Source of the DNA: Saccharicrinis sp.
GTDB taxonomy: Bacteria; Bacteroidota; Bacteroidia; Bacteroidales; Marinilabiliaceae
NCBI GenBank assembly: GCA_024635555.1
Contig: JAGXIO010000210.1
Span: 1 to 45,062 of the forward strand
Direction: 5' to 3'
DNA length: 45,062 nucleotides
Position numbers and translations under genes: made by a program. A model generated the notes under the pieces. That model was not told where the DNA came from, ran no database searches, and worked only from the letters and a program-made list of their open reading frames with translations. Below, one piece after another: positions 9,463 to 18,629 of this stretch (the first letter of the stretch is position 1; each line of letters begins with the position of its first letter).

Positions 9463-10599
9463 ATGATTAACAGGAGACAGTTTATTAAAAATACAGCCAT
9501 GGCGGGAGCTTTGGCATCCGTTGTGCCTAGCTATACCGAAGCTTCATCTCGTGCAATAGGAATAGCACCTCAAAAAGAAGAAAATGCAACTCCAAATACC
9601 TATCAGAAGGATTGGATGAAACTGAAATTTGGGATGTTTGTTCACTTTGGCATCAATACCTATTACGATAAGGAATGGAGTGATGGAACGCTGGATCCGA
9701 TTCGGTTTAATCCGGTTAACATTGATACCGATCAGTGGTGTCGCGTAGCAAAAGCTGCCGGAATGAAGTATATTGTGATTACAACCAAACATCACGATGG
9801 ATTTGCTTTGTGGCCATCGAAATATTCGGAATATACGGTTGCTGCCTCGCCATTTAAAAAGGATGTTGTTGGGATGTTGGCAAAATCTGCTCAAAAATTC
9901 GGTTTAAAGTTGGGCTTGTACTATTCTATCTGGGATGAGCATGATGTCAGGTTTAAAACCGACTGGTGGGCATATATGGATTTTATGTATAATCAGGTTG
10001 AAGAGTTACTAACCCGTTATGGGGATGTGGTGGAGTTGTGGTTGGATGGTTTTTGGAAGAAACAAAAAAGCGGATGGTCGGGTAAAGTAAAAAATATTGA
10101 TGGCGAAGCTGGATTTCAGAAGAAGAGCTTTGAGCGAGATCTTAATTTTATTCAATCTTGGCGTAATGAAGGCGCTTATTGGTGGCAAATGGATCATTTT
10201 TATCAGTTTGTAAAATCCCTACAGCCCGGTTGCCAGGTAATGAATAATTCAACTACAGCCTACCCAGGAGTGCCATTACATCCGGTGGACATCCGCAGTG
10301 GAGAAAAATATTCCGAAGTAGTAAACGATCAGAAAGTGTGGAACTGGCTGGGCGAGGATAAATATTTCCCCCTACAGATTGAGACCACCATGTCCGTAAA
10401 GGGAGATGAGAAGTTTCCTTCAGGTAACTGGTTCTGGCACGAATGGGATCATAGTGTTAGGCCTGTTGATGAGATTAAGAAAATTCTGAATGATGCTTCC
10501 TCTATGCAGGCAAACCTTTTGCTGAATGTGGGAATCACCAATGAAGGCTTACTGAGGCCTGAAGACGAAAATCAGTTACTAAGGCTTCGACAAGTGTAA
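9463..10599 (+). CDS. GH29 alpha-L-fucosidase with twin-arginine-like leader
   Basis: Releases L-fucose from glycan ends with retention. The leader reads MINRRQFIKNTAMAGALASV, with an RRQFIK motif like those of the Tat pathway, so the enzyme is probably exported folded. The barrel core has KFGMFVHFG at 55-63, TTKHHDGFALWPSKYSEYT at 107-125, GLYYSIW at 151-157, and the nucleophile Asp195 in ELWLDGFWK. At 378 residues it stops soon after the barrel (LLLNVGITNEG near the end), shorter than most GH29 enzymes, so the usual C-terminal beta-sandwich is missing. It lies between the GH42 gene and the lipoprotein gene at 10622 with short gaps. Its sequence closely matches the GH29 fossil at 18630-19020. 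Confidence 0.92.
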   Translation: MINRRQFIKNTAMAGALASVVPSYTEASSRAIGIAPQKEENATPNTYQKDWMKLKFGMFVHFGINTYYDKEWSDGTLDPIRFNPVNIDTDQWCRVAKAAGMKYIVITTKHHDGFALWPSKYSEYTVAASPFKKDVVGMLAKSAQKFGLKLGLYYSIWDEHDVRFKTDWWAYMDFMYNQVEELLTRYGDVVELWLDGFWKKQKSGWSGKVKNIDGEAGFQKKSFERDLNFIQSWRNEGAYWWQMDHFYQFVKSLQPGCQVMNNSTTAYPGVPLHPVDIRSGEKYSEVVNDQKVWNWLGEDKYFPLQIETTMSVKGDEKFPSGNWFWHEWDHSVRPVDEIKKILNDASSMQANLLLNVGITNEGLLRPEDENQLLRLRQV

Positions 10600-10621
10600 T
10601 TAGCGGTTAATATAAAGTTGT

Positions 10622-11839
10622 ATGAATGAATTTATGATGAATATTCTATGTATGAAGTTTTTTACTTCGATAGCGACATTAAATGTTAAGAAGGCAGGAT
10701 ACTTTTTGATGCCTGCGATATTGATATGGGCATTGACTGCCACAGGATGCGAATCTGCTACGGTGGCAGATGATTTGAATAAAAAAGTGGTGACCATTGA
10801 GAATAAGCAGATACAGCTAGAGATAACCCTGGCAGGCGGCATGTTTACCGGTTTTGTGATAAAGGAGAATCCGGTAAATCCCTTTGCTTGGGCATTGACC
10901 ACTGAACAAATGCCGGAAAATAACAAACCCTTTGTTTTTAAAGGCCATTTTTTATGTGCCGGAAGGTGGGGTGCACCTACGCAAGGTGAAATAGAAGCCG
11001 GTATTCCACATAACGGCGAAGTAAATTCGGTAGTATGGGATATTACCGAAAACCAGGTTTTGCCCGACGGAAGTCATCAACTTGTGATGGCGTGTAAAAC
11101 TTCACTTGAAAAACTAGACGTGAAAAGGACAATCACAATGCCTGATGAAGGTTCCTGGTTTTATGTTGAGGAAACATTTATGAATCATCTACCAATAGGG
11201 CGTCCTGTTAATTTTGTGCAGCATGTGACCGTGAGCTCCCCATTTTTAACTTCCGATATGCTGGTAAATACCAATGCTAGCTATGGATTTGATCAGGAAA
11301 CCGGATGGGGGAAGTATGAAGATTCCTATTTCTCCTGGCCAGCAGGCAGGCTGGTTTCAGGTGAAGAGGTTGATTTGCAAAGGGTAGATACTCAAACCGG
11401 CTTTGTTACCAGTCACATCTTCCCAGAAACCGACTCCCTTGGCTGGATTACCGCCTGGAATCCCGATCACAAACTGCTGTTGGGCTATATTTTCAGAACT
11501 AAGGACTATCCATGGTTGAATTACTGGAACCATTGGAACGAAGGAAAACCTTATGTTAGAGGATTGGAATTTGGTACTACAGGAGCGGGCGAACCCTATG
11601 GGCAGCTATTAAAAGATAACAATCATTTTTTTGGCGTTCCCTACTTTGAGTATCTTGATGCAGGAGAATACAGCAATAAATCGTGGTTATCTTTTCAGGT
11701 TGGCGGAGACATGGATATAGCAGGTGTGAAAAACATTAGCGTTGTTGGAGACCAACTACTATTAGAGGTGCTCAAAACAGATGGAACACATGAGGATATT
11801 AAGCTGCCGGGTGCGGGTGTTTATTTTAGATCTGAATAG
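10622..11839 (+). CDS. Lipoprotein with possible galactose-mutarotase-like fold
   Basis: I do not recognise the exact family. The frame gives 405 residues; a likelier start is Met11 (base 10652), giving a normal signal with lipobox LTATGC and acylated Cys43. After the lipid anchor the protein is rich in beta strands, with GGMFTGFVIKENPVNPFAW near the start, RTITMPDEGSWFYVEETF (three charged pairs) in the middle and WNHWNEGKPYVRGLEFGTTG near 310-328. The RGLEFGTT block and strand pattern recall aldose-epimerase or mutarotase-like beta-sandwich proteins. It is the third gene of the GH42-GH29 operon (22 bp gap), so a role in handling the released galactose or fucose, or in binding the glycan at the cell surface, is plausible. 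No catalytic residues can be assigned. Confidence 0.6.
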   Translation: MNEFMMNILCMKFFTSIATLNVKKAGYFLMPAILIWALTATGCESATVADDLNKKVVTIENKQIQLEITLAGGMFTGFVIKENPVNPFAWALTTEQMPENNKPFVFKGHFLCAGRWGAPTQGEIEAGIPHNGEVNSVVWDITENQVLPDGSHQLVMACKTSLEKLDVKRTITMPDEGSWFYVEETFMNHLPIGRPVNFVQHVTVSSPFLTSDMLVNTNASYGFDQETGWGKYEDSYFSWPAGRLVSGEEVDLQRVDTQTGFVTSHIFPETDSLGWITAWNPDHKLLLGYIFRTKDYPWLNYWNHWNEGKPYVRGLEFGTTGAGEPYGQLLKDNNHFFGVPYFEYLDAGEYSNKSWLSFQVGGDMDIAGVKNISVVGDQLLLEVLKTDGTHEDIKLPGAGVYFRSE

Positions 11840-12166
11840 ACTTACATCAACACCTTTGATACGAGATAAATATGGGGAACAGAAAATCCATTCGGAGATG
11901 GAGTGATTTAACTCTTGATTCGCATTGTTTATATTTGGCTACAAGAAATCTAAAAACCAACTGCCAAGCGAAACCCTTACGTTTCTAAGTGTGCCGACAA
12001 GCAACGAACGGCAAAAACATATCCTTGCATGCTGTAATTGAGATGCTGGAAGTTAAAAACGTGTAGCCTAAACACCGGTCGTCTTGCAGAGCCTGTCCCG
12101 GTTTATCGGCAAGGGGGCATCAAGTATTATCCCCCGACAAGGTTGTGCCATTCAATTGCATTCCTG
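11840..12166. other. Intergenic region, perfect -7 box without a gene
   Basis: No coding sequence is seen. TATATTTG at 11930-11937 on the plus strand is a full -7 match, but no reading frame follows. A GGGGG/CCCCC hairpin (12113-12117 with 12131-12135) lies 180 bases downstream. A small RNA is possible but not supported further. Confidence 0.3.
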
Positions 12167-12496
12167 TCATTGTAAGTAACAATTGTTGGTTCTGTAAATA
12201 ATCGGATTTTTGTAATAAGATGGCTGTTCGAAGTATTTCAACTTTGCCTTCTGCTCTATACTAATAAGCAATACGGAATATTCATCCTAGTCGAAACCAA
12301 AAGCTCCAGTATGAATCCCACGTTTTCCACTAAAGAAATTCAACGAAAAGCGACTTCCCATAAGCGAATTTAAAATCCCCAACTGCTAATCGCCGTTGAT
12401 GGTAATCACGGGCATATTTTTGTCTAAGGGCAGTTGATAAGCGGATACAAAAAATACGCAAACTAAAATGAGCAATAAAAGAATATTAAGCTTCAT
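12167..12496 (-). pseudogene. Remnant of a small secreted protein gene
   Basis: From ATG at 12494-12496 a frame reads 36 residues with a typical signal peptide (MKLNILLLLILVCVFFVSA) and a short tail ending in TAG (12386-12388). The same frame continues past this stop and one more in-frame stop for about 70 further codons to TGA at 12167-12169. This looks like a secreted protein gene broken by point mutations, although a true 36-residue peptide cannot be excluded. It follows susD in the same direction but behind a strong terminator. In many Sus-type loci this position holds a surface glycan-binding protein, so loss of such a gene is a possible reading. Confidence 0.4.
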
Positions 12497-12513
12497 CACA
12501 AGTTGGTATTTAT

Positions 12514-12548
12514 TAAAAAATCAAGCCTTAATTTGTATTAAGGCTTGA
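12514..12548 (-). terminator. Strong terminator of the susCD operon
   Basis: A perfect 11-bp stem, TCAAGCCTTAA at 12521-12531 with TTAAGGCTTGA at 12538-12548, encloses a 6-nt loop. On the minus strand it is followed by TTTTTT (plus-strand A run at 12515-12520). It lies 17 bases after the susD stop codon. Confidence 0.85.
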
Positions 12549-12565
12549 TTCATTTTTCTTTTATT

Positions 12566-14332
12566 TTATCTGTTTTGGAAATCTATCTCTCCTTGCGGAA
12601 TACAATTCTTCCAGTACTGATCAGTGTATGGTGCTGTTATGTTTAGTGTATTGTCAAGAGCAACTCTATCTCCCTGTCCAATTTCCAGCCCAAGTGCCTC
12701 GCAGAAAGCAATATACCAAATGTCTTCGCCAGCAAGTTCTTTCCAGCGTTCAACCAAAATCATACGTTCAGTAACTTCTCCATCGGTTTTATCAACATAA
12801 GGTGCTCCCGCTAGCGTAGCATTCCATGCACGTTTAGCTACCAAATTATAATCGGCAGCCCAACCGCCAATACCCGCTTTTTTCTTAATCATGGCACGGT
12901 TCAGATAAAGTTCAGCCAAGCGAATCAACGGTATGTTTTGTAAGCGTCCGTCGGTAGTTCTAAAATATTTATTAACTAAGACAACCGGTTCTTCATTTTC
13001 AATTAAACCTGCGTACTTTACGTTCACAATGTATTTCCCATCGTCAGATGCAGATGTTCGTCGTCCCAATTGTTTGATGCCTTTAGCCATCCTATAAGAA
13101 GATGTATCGGCATAGGCACCTTCGAAGCGATAAAATAAACCATATTGATTAACATAGGCAGAGCTCGTTCCAGGATTATTATATCGTTTATCCCATTTAG
13201 CTGTGTTCGGTTCGGAACCATCAGCATTCATCCAGCCCATTTCAACTAATGCATTATTGGCTAATGTAAGCTGAATCCAGCTTTGGAAATTACTCCATTT
13301 AGGACTTGAACCTGTACTGGTATTTCCATTTCCACCATTCCTGGCATCGCGACCGCATTTGTTAAAGTGTGTGTAACGAAGAGCACTGTGAATAGTAGGT
13401 GATAATATATCATCGGCAAAAAATGCCCAAAAAATCACCTCTTTATTGTTTGCTTTTTTAATTAAAACATCTTGATTGTTGAAATTCGTAAATGGATCGG
13501 CTTCTAAGGAATAACCTCCATTGCTAATTACATCGTCCAATTCGGTCAAAGCACTTTCAGCACCAGTGAATTTTTGCATGGTAAAATATACCTGAGCTAA
13601 AAATGCAGAAGCTGCCCATTTGTTGGCTCGTGAACGCGAATCGTAAGTAATATGCATACCTTCAGTATAATCTTCAGGCAACAAGGATTTTGCTTCTTTT
13701 AAGTCGGATACAATCAAATCATATATTTCGCCAGTGGATACAGGCTCATTGTCTAATGCCTCAGTGCTCGAAAAAGTTGCTTTAACACGTTTTACTAAAA
13801 CTTTAGTATCATTATTACTCCCATAACCATAGACAGGGCAGAAATTAACTGCTAGATGATAATAAGCATAAGCACGCATAAATAACAATTCGCCTTTGAT
13901 GCGATCTACGTTTTTTTGTTTATCATCGTCAGAAGCAAAAGGAAATGGGCTGTCGTCAGTTGTTCGATAGGCTTCTAATCCAATATTTGCCAAACCAATA
14001 ACTGTGTAAAGTTTACCATACAAAGCTTCTACATCAGCCACTTTATCCTGAAACCTACGTTTGTAAACTTGATCGGTAGCATATCCTTCCACATTACCAA
14101 AAAAGCGGAAATAATCGGACATAATTACCTGATTCAATACATGGTTCGATTGAACAGCTCCCCAACCTCCTTGCATCATAGCCTGATAAGGTGCAACTGC
14201 TGCAAATTCCAAGTCTTCTACCGAATTCCAAGGACTTTCAGGCGCACGTTGCAATTCAAAAAATTTCTCGTTATCGCAAGCCGTAAAAAAAACGGTAAGC
14301 AATACTAGAATTGTATATTTTATCTTTTTCAT
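12566..14332 (-). CDS. susD: SusD/RagB-type glycan-binding lipoprotein
   Basis: Outer-membrane surface lipoprotein that binds oligosaccharides and acts as the lid of the SusC transporter. The leader ends in the lipobox FFTAC (Cys19 of a 588-residue chain). The next segment, NEKFFELQRAPESPWNSVED, and the long helical region with RIKGELLFMRAYAYYHLA (TPR-like) are typical of the SusD fold. RLAELYLNRAMIKKKAG and RMILVERWKELAGED near the C-terminus are also family marks. The gene follows susC by 53 bp and ends just before a strong terminator, so the operon carries only these two intact genes. The ligand is inferred from the neighbours to be a fucosylated, possibly sulfated glycan. SusD-type proteins are too diverse to read specificity from sequence. 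Confidence 0.93.
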   Translation of the reverse strand: MKKIKYTILVLLTVFFTACDNEKFFELQRAPESPWNSVEDLEFAAVAPYQAMMQGGWGAVQSNHVLNQVIMSDYFRFFGNVEGYATDQVYKRRFQDKVADVEALYGKLYTVIGLANIGLEAYRTTDDSPFPFASDDDKQKNVDRIKGELLFMRAYAYYHLAVNFCPVYGYGSNNDTKVLVKRVKATFSSTEALDNEPVSTGEIYDLIVSDLKEAKSLLPEDYTEGMHITYDSRSRANKWAASAFLAQVYFTMQKFTGAESALTELDDVISNGGYSLEADPFTNFNNQDVLIKKANNKEVIFWAFFADDILSPTIHSALRYTHFNKCGRDARNGGNGNTSTGSSPKWSNFQSWIQLTLANNALVEMGWMNADGSEPNTAKWDKRYNNPGTSSAYVNQYGLFYRFEGAYADTSSYRMAKGIKQLGRRTSASDDGKYIVNVKYAGLIENEEPVVLVNKYFRTTDGRLQNIPLIRLAELYLNRAMIKKKAGIGGWAADYNLVAKRAWNATLAGAPYVDKTDGEVTERMILVERWKELAGEDIWYIAFCEALGLEIGQGDRVALDNTLNITAPYTDQYWKNCIPQGEIDFQNR

Positions 14333-14385
14333 ATCGTTCTTTTGTTATTATAATCGTTATTTTTCTCGAATTTCGAATTATTCAA

Positions 14386-17300
14386 TTACAACTTGGCTGA
14401 TATACCAAAACTGATGGTCCGTGTATTTGGAATTCCAGCAGCATCTACCCAAGTTGCTCCTTCTGGATCATAACCCGGATATTGCGTAAAGGTAACTAAA
14501 TTTGATACTTGTGCAGAAATATGAAGATTCTCTATAGCGAGTTTCGAAATAACTTTTTTAGGAAATGAATAGCCAATCGACAGGTTTTTCAAACGAATAA
14601 AATCACCTTTGTAAAGAAACTTCGAATGATTGTGTTGTTCTAAATTATAGTTTGGATCGCCAGCACCGGTAGGTGCCCACCAACCTTTTCCATTTCCGGC
14701 TTCAAAATTTGGATCATCGGCTGTGCTTTCCCATGCTGCATTAGGATAATTGCTCCCCCAAGATTGATAAGGATATTTGGCATCAGTTTTACCTGGTTCC
14801 CAAGTATTACCTACCATATCTGCTAACAATACTGTTTGTCCGTTATGTACATACGAATCTCTTTTCATGTTATAGTTATAAATGTAGTTTCCACCAGAGA
14901 ATGTGAAAAATAAATTTACATCAACATTGTGAAATTTAAAACTATTGTTCAAACCACCAAAATAACTAGGGATAATGGTTTTATCCTTAAACAAGTAATT
15001 ATTCAGTGTTACATTAGCTTGTGTAGCAGGAATTTTTCTTCCTGTTTTAATCGTTTTACCAGTTGCATTGTACTCGGTTTGGTCAATTTCCCAAATCATT
15101 TCCACGCCTTTGTCGGGGTCGATACCTGCATAATCGGCCATAAAGAATGCCCCCATTTTATTGCCAGTTACGTTTCTTGTTCCTGAATTGTATCCTACAC
15201 CCTTACCACCTTTATTTACTTCGGGAGTCAAACTTAATACCTTATTATCATTTGAAGAAATATTAAGGGTCGTTGTCCATTTAAAATTCTTTTTATCAAT
15301 ATTGATGCTGGTTACATTGAAATCGACACCATAATTAGCCATATCACCAATATTATCCCATATTTTATTATCTCCTATACCTGTTGAGATGGGTAATCTA
15401 ACCTCTAGTAACATGTCGGATATTTTCTTGTAATAATATTCTAAAGAACCGGAGATACGATTGTTTAATAATCCAAAATCTATACCTGCATCATAATTGA
15501 TGGTCGTTTCCCAAGTCAAATCTCTATTTCCAAGATTAGATACCTCTGTACCAGAACTTATATACTGAACGTCGCCATAACGTAATGAACTTTTATTGGT
15601 ATAATTAGTAGAGAATTTATTACTACCTATAGAATTATTACCGGTTTGACCAAAACTTCCTTTGAGTTTCAATTGATTGATGGTATGGCGCATTGAACTG
15701 AAAAAATTCTCCTCTGATATCAACCAAGCACCAGAAAGTGCGGCAAATTGACCCCATTTATCAGCTCCATAAAACTTGGAAGAACCATCCAATCGATAGC
15801 TTACAGCCACAACGTATTTGTCAAGTAAACGGTAATCAGCACGGAAGAAATAGGAACGTAAATAATCCTCATTCGACCATCTTGAGCTCATCGAAAGCAG
15901 TGTTCCCGGAAGCTCTCCTAATTGCGGATAATTTCCTTTCAAATCTTTTGCTTCCATCTTACGTTCCCAGCCCATCATTCGCATCGACTCTGTACCTAAT
16001 ACAGAATTGAATGAATGTATGCCAACAGAATTGTTGTATTTTAAATATGCATTGTAATTAATTACACGGCGTGTACTGTTTTGGTCCATAGCGAAACTTT
16101 TGCTATCTTCTGTCACCAATTCACTTTGCCAATCAACCGACGAATTATTGATATAATCCACCCCGAACTCGGTACGTGCCGACAAACCTTTTACTGCAAC
16201 CACTTTAAACTCAGCAAAAGAATTACCTATAATACGGTACTGATCTACATAATTCTGCAAAAATCTACGGTCGTTGTTGGCAGCTAAGTTGCCCGAACGG
16301 GCACTCCAATAACCTGTGGGATTTTCTTTATCGTAAATAGGCATCCATGGCATGGCATTGCGGTTCGCTGCTTCAAAAGCACCGGTTCTTCCGCCACCAC
16401 CTCCTATGGAACCTGTATAACCAGTTTTAACGCGGTTATTGTGCGAGTACGAAAACGCCATATTTGTTCCTACCGTAAAATTTTTCATGGCTTCAAATTC
16501 ACCATTCATACGACCTGTTATACGATCCATATCGTTGTTTTTTAACACGCCTTTGTCTGTACGATAATTAAATGAAGTATATACGGAACCACCTTCAAAA
16601 CCTTTGGACATGTTCATGTTGACATCATGATACTGACCAGTTCGCACTACCTGATCGAACCAATTAGAGTTAGTAGCCAATGCCTCTTCGCGGGATAAAG
16701 GCGAGAAAGGTACTTTGCCTGGATCTAAAGTTTGCGAAGGTTGAAAAAAAGCACCAGGTATGCCCGATTGATTTTGAATGGCATTGTCGGCCAGAGCTAT
16801 CCATTGTTCTGTGCTGGTAAATCCAACCTGAGACGGCGTACGGGTTAAATCACTGAATCCAGTATTATAATCCACATTGATATCTCCTTTTTTAGCTGAT
16901 TTTTTACCTGATTTGGTGGTGATGATAATTACCCCATTCGAACCACGCGAACCGTAAATAGCAGTAGCAGCTGCATCTTTCAGCACTTCCATGGTCTCAA
17001 TATCATTGGGATTAATCATAGACATGGGGTCTTGTGACACCGTGTTCGAACTTGCTTCCAATCCGCTACCTGAATATATAGGTACTCCATCGATAATCCA
17101 CAAGGGAGAAGTTCCTGCATTGATAGAGTTAATTCCACGTATATTGATTTTTGTAGGCGCACCAAGCATACCAGACTCAGTACTCACATACACTCCGGTG
17201 GCTCTTCCCTGCAAACCCTTAGTGGGAGATATGCTTTTCAGCGCAGTAAGGTCTTCCGATTTCACAGAGGATACCGAACCGGTAAAACTTCGTTTGTTTA

Positions 17301-17670
17301 CCGTTCCATAACCAACCACTACTACTTCCTCTAAGTTTAGTGCATTTATTGTGAGGGGTACTTCAAAAAAGTTATTAGTACTCACTTTTATTTCCTCTGT
17401 ATTGTAACCGATATAGGAAACAACAAGTATATCATCGGGCACTACATACAAACTGAAATTACCGTTAACATCAGTTATTGTCCCGGTTGTTTTACCTTTT
17501 ACCCCAACGTTTGCTCCGATAATGGTTTCACCCTTTTCGTCGTAAACAATTCCGGTAATGGTTTTGGATTGCGAATAAGCACTCGTTGCAAATACACTGC
17601 ATAAAAATAGTACTGAAAGCAGCACTCTCCAGGTTTGATGCATTTTTTTTATTTTTTCTTTAAGATTCAT
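14386..17670 (-). CDS. susC: SusC/RagA-type TonB-dependent outer-membrane transporter
   Basis: Imports glycan fragments through the outer membrane using TonB energy. The 1094-residue chain begins with a signal peptide (cleavage after about residue 34, ending SAYSQ). A carboxypeptidase-D-regulatory-like domain follows (ITGIVYDEKGETIIGANV to FEVPLTI), then the SusC signature VVVVGYGTVNKRSFTGSV. The plug domain holds GSRGSNGVIIITTKSGK, and a long beta-barrel ends in the aromatic-rich strand ISFGISAKL. No extra N-terminal STN signalling domain is seen, so control by an anti-sigma factor contact is unlikely for this member. It starts the susCD operon. A promoter candidate and an odd hairpin array lie upstream. 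Confidence 0.95.
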   Translation of the reverse strand: MNLKEKIKKMHQTWRVLLSVLFLCSVFATSAYSQSKTITGIVYDEKGETIIGANVGVKGKTTGTITDVNGNFSLYVVPDDILVVSYIGYNTEEIKVSTNNFFEVPLTINALNLEEVVVVGYGTVNKRSFTGSVSSVKSEDLTALKSISPTKGLQGRATGVYVSTESGMLGAPTKINIRGINSINAGTSPLWIIDGVPIYSGSGLEASSNTVSQDPMSMINPNDIETMEVLKDAAATAIYGSRGSNGVIIITTKSGKKSAKKGDINVDYNTGFSDLTRTPSQVGFTSTEQWIALADNAIQNQSGIPGAFFQPSQTLDPGKVPFSPLSREEALATNSNWFDQVVRTGQYHDVNMNMSKGFEGGSVYTSFNYRTDKGVLKNNDMDRITGRMNGEFEAMKNFTVGTNMAFSYSHNNRVKTGYTGSIGGGGGRTGAFEAANRNAMPWMPIYDKENPTGYWSARSGNLAANNDRRFLQNYVDQYRIIGNSFAEFKVVAVKGLSARTEFGVDYINNSSVDWQSELVTEDSKSFAMDQNSTRRVINYNAYLKYNNSVGIHSFNSVLGTESMRMMGWERKMEAKDLKGNYPQLGELPGTLLSMSSRWSNEDYLRSYFFRADYRLLDKYVVAVSYRLDGSSKFYGADKWGQFAALSGAWLISEENFFSSMRHTINQLKLKGSFGQTGNNSIGSNKFSTNYTNKSSLRYGDVQYISSGTEVSNLGNRDLTWETTINYDAGIDFGLLNNRISGSLEYYYKKISDMLLEVRLPISTGIGDNKIWDNIGDMANYGVDFNVTSINIDKKNFKWTTTLNISSNDNKVLSLTPEVNKGGKGVGYNSGTRNVTGNKMGAFFMADYAGIDPDKGVEMIWEIDQTEYNATGKTIKTGRKIPATQANVTLNNYLFKDKTIIPSYFGGLNNSFKFHNVDVNLFFTFSGGNYIYNYNMKRDSYVHNGQTVLLADMVGNTWEPGKTDAKYPYQSWGSNYPNAAWESTADDPNFEAGNGKGWWAPTGAGDPNYNLEQHNHSKFLYKGDFIRLKNLSIGYSFPKKVISKLAIENLHISAQVSNLVTFTQYPGYDPEGATWVDAAGIPNTRTISFGISAKL

Positions 17671-17766
17671 AAAATTGATACTTTAATTGTTTACTGAATT
17701 ATAGATTTATTGAGAGTAATGGTTAACGATAGTTGTTTGAATTACATTTGAAATCAACTGTACGAC

Positions 17767-17795
17767 GAAAATTAGATTTAATTGCCTTAATCAAA
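17767..17795 (-). promoter_or_regulatory. Candidate susC promoter
   Basis: Read on the minus strand, TTTG (17792-17795) is followed after 17 bp by TAATTTTC (17767-17774), which differs from TAnnTTTG only in the last base. The start site would fall near 17760, giving a leader of about 90 bases before susC. If this is right, the hairpin array at 17797-17993 lies upstream of the promoter and is not part of the mRNA. Confidence 0.45.
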
Positions 17796-17796
17796 A

Positions 17797-17993
17797 TTAA
17801 AACTTACACAAAAGATTTTATCTTTTGTGTAAGTTTTAACCTGCCCTATTCATAAATTTTATGAATAGGGCACCAAAGGCCGATTCTGCCTAAGCAGAAT
17901 CGAGGGTTAACCCTCGAAAAAGTCTACTTGAACTTTTTCGGCTTTCCGCCTATGATAGCGGAAAGTGAAAAATACATGCATTTTTCAGGTTAA
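17797..17993. repeat. Array of seven adjoining, unrelated hairpins
   Basis: Seven inverted repeats follow one another almost without spacers. (1) 20-bp perfect arms, 17797-17816 with 17820-17839, loop TTT. (2) 14-bp arms, 17842-17855 with 17859-17872, loop ATT. (3) 9-bp arms, 17881-17889 with 17894-17902. (4) CGAGGGTTAACCCTCG, a perfect palindrome at 17901-17916. (5) 9-bp arms, 17915-17923 with 17932-17940. (6) 8-bp arms, 17942-17949 with 17958-17965. (7) 8-bp arms, 17966-17973 with 17980-17987. Hairpins 3-4 and 4-5 share a CG pair at their edges. TTAACCTG (17836-17843) and CAGGTTAA (17986-17993) can close hairpins 2-7 into one multi-branched fold. The arms are unrelated to each other, so this is not a tandem repeat. 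Its nature is unknown: structured RNA, single-stranded-DNA mobile element or recombination site. Confidence 0.8.
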
Positions 17994-18189
17994 TAAGGAA
18001 TATCAATACAGTAATTTGTTTAAAATTGGCAGTATACAACATATATACACTAAATTGAAAATTAAAATCGTCACGCAATCAAATTTCTCTAATAATGCTT
18101 ATAAGAAGGATTTAAAAATACTGTTAACCAGGAGCTAATGATTTGATGTATTAATTGAAAGATGTAAAGTAATGTTCTTTTCAGATAAA
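17994..18189. other. Intergenic, nothing recognised
   Basis: A/T-rich sequence with no reading frame or clear hairpin. It separates the hairpin array from the IS4-type transposase fossil and may contain the decayed end of that element, but no terminal inverted repeat was identified. Confidence 0.3.
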
Positions 18190-18562
18190 AATTTCACAGC
18201 CGAACGAAAGTTTTCAAAAAAGTTGATGTTTGCAAATAAATCGTCTATATTTCTGACAATATAACTAAACGCTGTTTTATTTTTGCAATATACCCTACGA
18301 ATTAGCTCCAAAGGTAGATTACCTTATTCTCATCTTCTTTGTATACGGTTACCAACCTAAATATCTTACCTACCAGTCCAGCTTTCTTTGCATCTTTGTT
18401 TGTGAATTTTAACCCGCTTTTAGCTGTTCGGAACTATGCCTAATCAAAAAAGCTCAAACACAAGTTCACAGTAGAGCTATCCATCAGTTTTATAGTTTCA
18501 TTTTTAACCTCTTCAATTACATTTCTATCTCGGCGGTCAGTTAAAGTACGTTTGTAATAATT
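18190..18562 (-). pseudogene. Fossil of an IS4-family DDE transposase
   Basis: Reading the minus strand from about 18560 gives YYKRTLTDRRDRNVIEEV, then IKLMDSSTVNLCLSFFD, stop, A, stop, FRTAKSGLKF. This matches the IS4-type block in which the first catalytic Asp sits in a (V/M)DSST motif followed by LCLxLFxWAKFR and K-G-x-K. After an internal deletion the frame goes on with GKIFRLVTVYKEDENKVIYLW, the usual strand block before the last catalytic residue, and then fades. Several in-frame stops (including at the WAKFR motif) show that it is dead. Ends of the element were not found. Confidence 0.75.
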
Positions 18563-18629
18563 AATAAACTGATAATCTATAACTTATGCTTAAATAACTT
18601 TAGGTAGACAAAAGAAATATCTATATCTA

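Noticed and set aside
17797-17993. CRISPR array
   Set aside because: The hairpin arms differ from one another, there are no regular spacers and no cas genes are near.
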